Below, piece after piece: positions 59,587-64,000 of a DNA stretch of 64,000 nt. Within the stretch, counting starts at the first letter, position 1; every line of letters starts with the position of its first letter. A program made the position numbers and the translations under genes. The notes beneath the pieces were generated by a model, which did no database searches, was not told where the DNA came from, and saw only the letters and a program-made list of their open reading frames with translations. Source of the DNA: Nocardia shimofusensis NBRC 100134 (lineage in GTDB: Bacteria > Actinomycetota > Actinomycetes > Mycobacteriales > Mycobacteriaceae). The stretch is taken from positions 40,967 through 104,966 of the forward strand of contig NZ_BDBT01000026.1 of assembly GCF_001613125.1 (NCBI RefSeq). Reading direction: 5' to 3'.

Positions 59587-59599
59587 CTGCCCTGGGCAG
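59587..59599. promoter_or_regulatory. PopR-box-like palindrome upstream of clpP
   Basis: CTGCC-CTG-GGCAG is a perfect 5-bp inverted repeat with a 3-base spacer, 43 bases upstream of the clpP start. I recall the Streptomyces lividans PopR box as TCTGCC-N3-GGCAGA; this keeps its core. The likely binder is encoded at 57859-58365. Confidence 0.55.
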
Positions 59600-59652
59600 A
59601 TCCGCTCTCAGCGGCGAGCCCCGTGACAGCGACATCGCCGCACCGGCAGGCT

Positions 59653-60174
59653 CTACACGACCACTTCCACTCGGTCACCGGGCGACAGGTAGCCGAAGAA
59701 CGCTCTGGCGCCCTCCGGGGTCATCCGGATGCAGCCGTGCGACTGCTTGTCGACGGGTCCGATGTGGAAGGCGATGTCCCCGTTGAAGAAGATCGCGTAC
59801 TCCATCGGCGCGTTGTGCATGGTGCTCCAGTGGAAGGGCTTCTTGAACGCCACCGAGAACACTCCGGGCGGCGTCTCGTAGCCCGGCATGCCGTGCGAGA
59901 TGGGGGTGGGGCCGTAGACGGTGCGACCGCCGTCCATCAGCCAGGCCTCGTTGGTGGTCAGCCGCAGGCACGCGCGGGCCAGCTCCGAACACGGCGCGGG
60001 CGGCGGCGCGACGATGGCGGGCACGCCGGGGATGTCGGGGCCGCCCGGCCACAGCGGCTCGGCTCGGACACCACCCGCTCCGGCGATTTCGGTCGCCATG
60101 GCGGCCGTGGCGGCGAAGCCTAGAACGGCGGCGAGACGACTCGCCCAGTGGGACGAACGCACAGAACTCATCAC
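59653..60174 (-). CDS. L,D-transpeptidase (YkuD domain)
   Basis: A 173-residue exported protein. A signal peptide ends near residue 38 (GGVRAEP). The catalytic motif SHGCIRM puts the nucleophile at Cys148, with His137 in FHIGPVDKQ. It would form 3-3 cross-links in peptidoglycan or attach proteins to it. It is short, with no extra domain. Two ATGs (60174 and 60171) follow AGGTG. It is transcribed alone and divergently from a LuxR-type regulator gene. Confidence 0.9.
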   Translation of the reverse strand: MMSSVRSSHWASRLAAVLGFAATAAMATEIAGAGGVRAEPLWPGGPDIPGVPAIVAPPPAPCSELARACLRLTTNEAWLMDGGRTVYGPTPISHGMPGYETPPGVFSVAFKKPFHWSTMHNAPMEYAIFFNGDIAFHIGPVDKQSHGCIRMTPEGARAFFGYLSPGDRVEVVV

Positions 60175-60510
60175 GCACCTGACCTCTCTACCCGGTCGAG
60201 CCTCGTCGCTCCGCCGGGTCGCTGGGGTTCACCGCGAGGTGTCTTTTTCGATCATGACGGTCGTCGGAGACACCGATCGAGAACGGTATGGAACCGTTGC
60301 CAACGCGTCGCTGCGTGCGCCGCTCAGCCGGAAACCGCAGCGGTGAAATTTGAATAACAAGACTCCGCGGTCCGAACTCCACGGGCATCGGTCCGGTAAA
60401 TTCTGCTCTCTGAGCGTGTGTAGTGGTGAATCGCGTTTTCTCGCCTCGTGGCAGAACAGTCGGCATGGCACGAAAGCAATGGCCCGAAAGCATCGAAAAG
60501 GCAGGGCGCC
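60175..60510. other. Divergent intergenic region between L,D-transpeptidase and LuxR genes
   Basis: 336 bases without a supported gene. It must hold promoters for both flanking genes. The middle (about 60340-60420) is less GC-rich. No clear symmetric site was found. An alternative GTG start for the LuxR gene lies at 60448. Confidence 0.45.
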
Positions 60511-63030
60511 GTGAGCACTTCGCACCACCCCGGTCCGGCCGGATATCCGAGGGAGCCGACGCTCTCGTTCACACCGATCGCCAGACCGTTGCTGTTCGAC
60601 GTCCTCGATGCCGCCGTGGCCGCGGACAACAGCCGCGTGCTGCTGCTCAGCGCGCCGGCGGGGACGGGCAAGACCGTGCTGGTCGCCGATTGGGCCGCCC
60701 ACCGCCCCGGTCTCACCGTCCACTGGGCCCGCGCCGCCGAACTGCGGGCCGCACCGCCGGACCTCCCCTCCCGCGGGGTTCTGATCGTCGAGGACGCACA
60801 CCTGCTGGCCGACCCCGAGGCGACCGCCGAGTTCGAACGACTCCTGCTCGACGCCCCGCCGGACAGGACGGTGATCGTCTGCGCGCGCCACGATCCGCCG
60901 ATCCGCTGGCATCTGCTGGAATTGCGGGCCCGCCTGAACCGCCTCGGTGCGGCCGAATTGGCTTTCACCGCAGGCGAATCCGCCCGGCTCTGCGGCGAAC
61001 ACGGGGTGCGTCTCGACGACGCGGGCCTGGCCACGGTAACCGGGCTGACCAGGGGCTGGGCGGCGCTGGTGCGTATCCTCGCGGTCCATCTGGCCGCGCA
61101 TCCGGAAGAACTGGAGGCACCCGCGCTGCTCGAGCGCCCGCCGCACCCGGTCGCCGGATACCTTGCCGCCGAACTGCTCGACGACCTCACCCCCGCGCTG
61201 CGCGCGTTCCTCACCGTCACCGGTGTGCCCCTCGCGTTCACCGAGAAACTCGCCGACGAACTCGCCGGGGGCGGCGCCGGACACTACCTGGACGAACTGG
61301 ACCGGATCGGATTCCCGCTGACCCGCACCGCACGCGGCACCGATGTGTGGATCCAGCACCATCCGATGCTGCGCGCCTGTTTCCGCGCCGAAGCCGACCG
61401 GCTCGGCACCGCGCGCATCACCGAACTGCACACCGCCGCCGCACACTGGTTGCACGCCGCCGGGCACCTGCCCGAGGCGCTCGCCCATCTGGGCGCGGCG
61501 GGAGACCGGCGCGAGCTGCTGGATTTCGTCGTCACCGCGGGACTGACGATGGTGCTCGACGGCAACGGCCGCGCGCTGTTCGACGAACTCACCCGCGCGG
61601 CCGTCGAGGTGATGGACGACCCGTATCTGTGGGCCCTGCGGGTGCTCGACGCCCTCGTGCACGGCGACCTCGCCGACGCGGGCGCCTATCTGGACCTGGC
61701 CGTCGCGCGCGGCGCTCACCGCGAGTCCTTCGCCCCCGCGGCGTGGACGGAGGCACTGATCGGGGCGCTGGCCGTCGATGTGGCGGCCTGCACCGGCGCC
61801 CCGCCCGTCGCGTTCACTCCCGCGGCCACCTCGACCGGCAACCCGGATATCGACTGCTACACCGATATCCAGGCGGCGACCGCGGCCGTGCTGGCGGGCC
61901 GGATCGCCGAGGGCGAGGAACTGCTGCATCGCGGGTCGGCGCTGGCCGAGCACGCCTGCCATCCCCGGCTGGTGTTGCGCACCGCGACCCGGCTGGCCCT
62001 GGCCGCCGCCACGGCCCAATCGACGAGTGCCATGCGCCGCAGGGCGGCACGGGCACTGGCGGTGGCCGCCGACCACGATCTCCTGGCTTCCTTCGACGCC
62101 GCGCAGGTCATGACCATCGCCGCGGCCGCGGCCTATCTGCGCGGGGAGGCGCCGGAGCCCTCGTACCTGACCGCGGCGCTGGCCTGGCACCGCGATCGCG
62201 ACGGCGCGCACAGCCCGCTGGTCGGCGGGCACGGTCACCTGCTCGGCCAGCTGGCTCGTCTCGGCACGCAATCGGTTCACGGTGCGGGCGCGGCCGGCGG
62301 GCCGACGCCGGGCGCGGTGGTGGACACGCTGCATCGCGACATGCTCGCCCTGCTCGATCGCGACGACCACCCGCTCTACACCGCGGCACTGGTGCCCCAT
62401 GTGGTGTGGGCGCTGCTGCGGATGCGTGAGCCGCGCACCGCCCGCCTGCTGACCGACAAGGCCAGATCGCGCCTGGGCGAACTGCCCGATGTGACGCTGG
62501 CGCGCGCGGCCTGCGCGCTCGCCGAGGACAAGCCGCGCCAGGCGCTGGATTCGCTCGAACCGCTGTTGTGCGCGCAGGACGCGCTGCGGCCGAACAGCCG
62601 GGTGACCGCCCGGCTGGTGTGCGCGGTGGCGCACTTCGCGCTGGGCAGGCCGAGGGCGGGGGCCGAGACGCTGGAACGGGCGGTGCACGAGGCCGCCGAC
62701 GGTGAGATCGCGCGCCCTTTCCTCGACGTGCCGGGCGCGATCGCGTTGCTCGACGCCTGTTCCGGGCGATTCGCGCGCGCCGAGGCGTTCGTCGCCAGGA
62801 TCAGGGCGAATCCGGCCGCCCACCGCGACATCTTCCGGCCCGCACTGACCGACACCGAACTGCTGGTGCTCAAGCAGTTGCCGACCGGGCGCACCGTCGG
62901 GCAGATCGCCACCGATCTCGGAGTGTCGATCAATACCGTGAAGACGCACTTGCGCGGCATCTATGGCAAGCTCGGCGCCAATTCCCGGGTCGGTGCACTG
63001 GACACGGCCCGCCGCAGCGGTCTGCTCTGA
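60511..63030 (+). CDS. Large LuxR-family (LAL/MalT-like) ATPase regulator
   Basis: About 839 residues. N-terminal STAND ATPase: Walker A APAGTGKT at residues 48-55 and Walker B region GVLIVEDAHLL. A long middle part is helical and Ala/Leu-rich, consistent with TPR-like repeats. The C-terminal LuxR helix-turn-helix is LTDTELLVLKQLPTGRTVGQ then GVSINTVKTHLRGIYGKLGA. GTG 60511 has AAGGCAGG upstream; GTG 60448 would add 21 residues. Such regulators are activated by small-molecule or protein inducers. There is no adjacent target operon; the divergent L,D-transpeptidase is a candidate. Confidence 0.87.
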   Translation: MSTSHHPGPAGYPREPTLSFTPIARPLLFDVLDAAVAADNSRVLLLSAPAGTGKTVLVADWAAHRPGLTVHWARAAELRAAPPDLPSRGVLIVEDAHLLADPEATAEFERLLLDAPPDRTVIVCARHDPPIRWHLLELRARLNRLGAAELAFTAGESARLCGEHGVRLDDAGLATVTGLTRGWAALVRILAVHLAAHPEELEAPALLERPPHPVAGYLAAELLDDLTPALRAFLTVTGVPLAFTEKLADELAGGGAGHYLDELDRIGFPLTRTARGTDVWIQHHPMLRACFRAEADRLGTARITELHTAAAHWLHAAGHLPEALAHLGAAGDRRELLDFVVTAGLTMVLDGNGRALFDELTRAAVEVMDDPYLWALRVLDALVHGDLADAGAYLDLAVARGAHRESFAPAAWTEALIGALAVDVAACTGAPPVAFTPAATSTGNPDIDCYTDIQAATAAVLAGRIAEGEELLHRGSALAEHACHPRLVLRTATRLALAAATAQSTSAMRRRAARALAVAADHDLLASFDAAQVMTIAAAAAYLRGEAPEPSYLTAALAWHRDRDGAHSPLVGGHGHLLGQLARLGTQSVHGAGAAGGPTPGAVVDTLHRDMLALLDRDDHPLYTAALVPHVVWALLRMREPRTARLLTDKARSRLGELPDVTLARAACALAEDKPRQALDSLEPLLCAQDALRPNSRVTARLVCAVAHFALGRPRAGAETLERAVHEAADGEIARPFLDVPGAIALLDACSGRFARAEAFVARIRANPAAHRDIFRPALTDTELLVLKQLPTGRTVGQIATDLGVSINTVKTHLRGIYGKLGANSRVGALDTARRSGLL

Positions 63031-63055
63031 ACCGACCCCTCGGACCCGCGCCGGA

Positions 63056-63367
63056 TCAGGTGTGTTCGTGGGTGTGCTCGCGGCCGGCCGCATGGGCGGC
63101 CTCGTGAGCGGCGATGCGGGCGCGGACTTCCGGGCGGCGCAGCGGCGGCACGGACTTGGGGGGCGCCTTGCGTTCGGGCAGGCGCTCGAGCAGGCGGGTG
63201 GTCGCCGCGGCGATCTCGGCCACGGCTTCGTCGACGGCCGATCGGCTGGTCGCCGACACTGCGGTCAGGCCGCCGACCTTGCGCACGTACTGCAGCGCGG
63301 CGGCCTGGATTTCCTCCGGCGTGGCCGGCGGTTCGAGCCCGCGCAGGGCGGTGATGTTTCGGCACAT
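63056..63367 (-). CDS. DUF2277 protein
   Basis: A 103-residue protein with the conserved start MCRNITALRGLEPPATPEEI and the AALQYVRKVGG segment. The C-terminal tail is His-rich (AAHEAAHAAGREHTHEHT), which may bind metal. No membrane segment. The function is unknown. It converges on the LuxR gene with 25 bases between them. Confidence 0.85.
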   Translation of the reverse strand: MCRNITALRGLEPPATPEEIQAAALQYVRKVGGLTAVSATSRSAVDEAVAEIAAATTRLLERLPERKAPPKSVPPLRRPEVRARIAAHEAAHAAGREHTHEHT

Positions 63368-63555
63368 ACATCGAGGCTAACCGCTGCCGACACGGCCGAA
63401 AATACAAACTGGACGGTTGCCGAATTATCCTGTGGCGCACTGTGGAAACCCGTCCGGACGACGTGGGAAGCGGTATACGATGCCGCTGACGACGGCCTGT
63501 GCGCGCCGACCCGGCGTCCGGCATCAATGCGGCGTCTCGATCAATGGAGTACCCG

Positions 63556-64000
63556 TTGTCCGAACTGTTCAGCTCCACCCGGGCCGAGCCGGGTGCGGAC
63601 GGGGCGGGCGAACGCCTGCTCTCGGAACTGGTCGAGCATCTTCGGCAGAACCGCACCGCCCTGCGCGCGCAGTGGGCGCGGCGCATCACCGAGGCCCGGT
63701 TGCTGACGGCGATGACCCCCGAGGAGATCTTCTCCGAGGTCACCTCCGTCTACGACAACTACGTGACCGTGCTGGAGACCGGTTCGGTCGGCGCGCTCGG
63801 GGACTACGCTCGCGATCTGTCCGAACGCATCGTCGTGCGCGGGGTGCAGACCGACGAGATCCTCGGCATCGTGCTGCTGCTGCGCGACGTGCTGGCCCGC
63901 TCGCTGTTCGAGAAGTACCAGTCCGACTTCGACCTGCTCGAGCGCGTCCTGGACGCCTACGAGCCCGCCGCCAACCGGGTCGCAGGCATGGTGGCCATCT
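63556..64000 (+). CDS. RsbR-like (RsbT co-antagonist type) protein, 3' end beyond the window
   Basis: The frame runs open to the right edge, giving about 148 residues. The all-helical sequence (LVEHLRQNRTALRAQWARRI, then ITEARLLTAM and VVRGVQTDEILGIVLLLRDVL) resembles the N-terminal sensory domain of RsbR-type stressosome/STAS proteins of actinobacteria. A STAS domain would be expected beyond the edge but cannot be seen. TTG 63556 follows ATGGAG by six bases; ATG 63544 in the same frame is the alternative start. Function beyond stress signalling is inference. Confidence 0.6.
   Translation, partial: MSELFSSTRAEPGADGAGERLLSELVEHLRQNRTALRAQWARRITEARLLTAMTPEEIFSEVTSVYDNYVTVLETGSVGALGDYARDLSERIVVRGVQTDEILGIVLLLRDVLARSLFEKYQSDFDLLERVLDAYEPAANRVAGMVAI

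Noticed and set aside
60229..63093. A 954-codon open frame on the minus strand opposite the LuxR-type gene
   Set aside because: The plus frame has Walker and LuxR motifs; the opposite frame is compositional noise.

Overview
The window is a high-GC actinobacterial chromosome segment with dense genes, many GTG and TTG starts, ATGA/GTGA overlaps and short or leaderless 5' ends. A cholesterol oxidase, a cutinase, a mycobacterial hemophore-related protein, an Mtb12-like lipoprotein, F420-type (LLM) oxidoreductase, many TetR regulators and a second ClpP pair beside an XRE regulator all point to the mycolic-acid actinomycetes, most probably Nocardia or a close relative. This is inference from gene content; no rRNA is present. 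No tRNA, CRISPR array, transposase, integrase or phage module was seen, so it reads as ordinary but catabolically rich chromosome. Both ends cut a gene: a secreted carboxylesterase on the left and an RsbR-like protein on the right.

Layout. 1-6.4 kb: carboxylesterase, an atypical SDR, a cytochrome P450 without the ExxR motif, an acyl-CoA oxidase-like protein and a double ABM-domain protein, all on the minus strand. 6.5-11.5 kb: AraC regulator followed by alcohol dehydrogenase, esterase and Baeyer-Villiger monooxygenase, a coherent alcohol-to-ketone-to-ester-to-hydrolysis route. 11.6-13.8 kb: hemophore-like secreted protein and a two-component system. 14.3-18.3 kb: MarR regulator, a DapA-like/class II aldolase operon with a divergent XRE-cupin regulator, and an AhpD-like gene whose promoter carries the same operator core as marR. 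18.4-22 kb: ethanolamine permease plus EutB and EutC. 22-26 kb: envelope/stress small proteins (holin-like, DUF3618, DUF4235), ArsR/SRPBCC pair, WrbA. 26.1-30.8 kb: ammonium transporter, AmtR-like TetR and GlnT-type glutamine synthetase with three matching palindromes, then a MetX-like hydrolase.

31-39.9 kb is the least conventional stretch: a membrane protein, a 1122-residue protein that appears to join a Lon-type Ser-Lys protease domain to one membrane helix and a WD40 propeller, an Mtb12-like lipoprotein, a divergent sigma-like factor translationally coupled to an unknown protein, and several small unrecognised genes. 40-43.1 kb: LLM oxidoreductase, SDR and a second ExxR-less P450. 43.4-50.7 kb: phosphotransferase-like protein, membrane protein with a ferritin-like metal-dependent hydrolase, a TetR, two tandem DHDPR-like paralogues and another TetR. 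50.7-54.4 kb: YaeQ, cutinase, cholesterol oxidase. 54.5-57.7 kb: housekeeping gnd and ilvD. 57.9-59.6 kb: ClgR/PopR-like regulator and two overlapping clpP genes, one of which has lost its catalytic serine; a palindrome resembling the Streptomyces PopR box lies upstream. The window ends with an L,D-transpeptidase, a large LuxR-type ATPase regulator, DUF2277 and the RsbR-like fragment.
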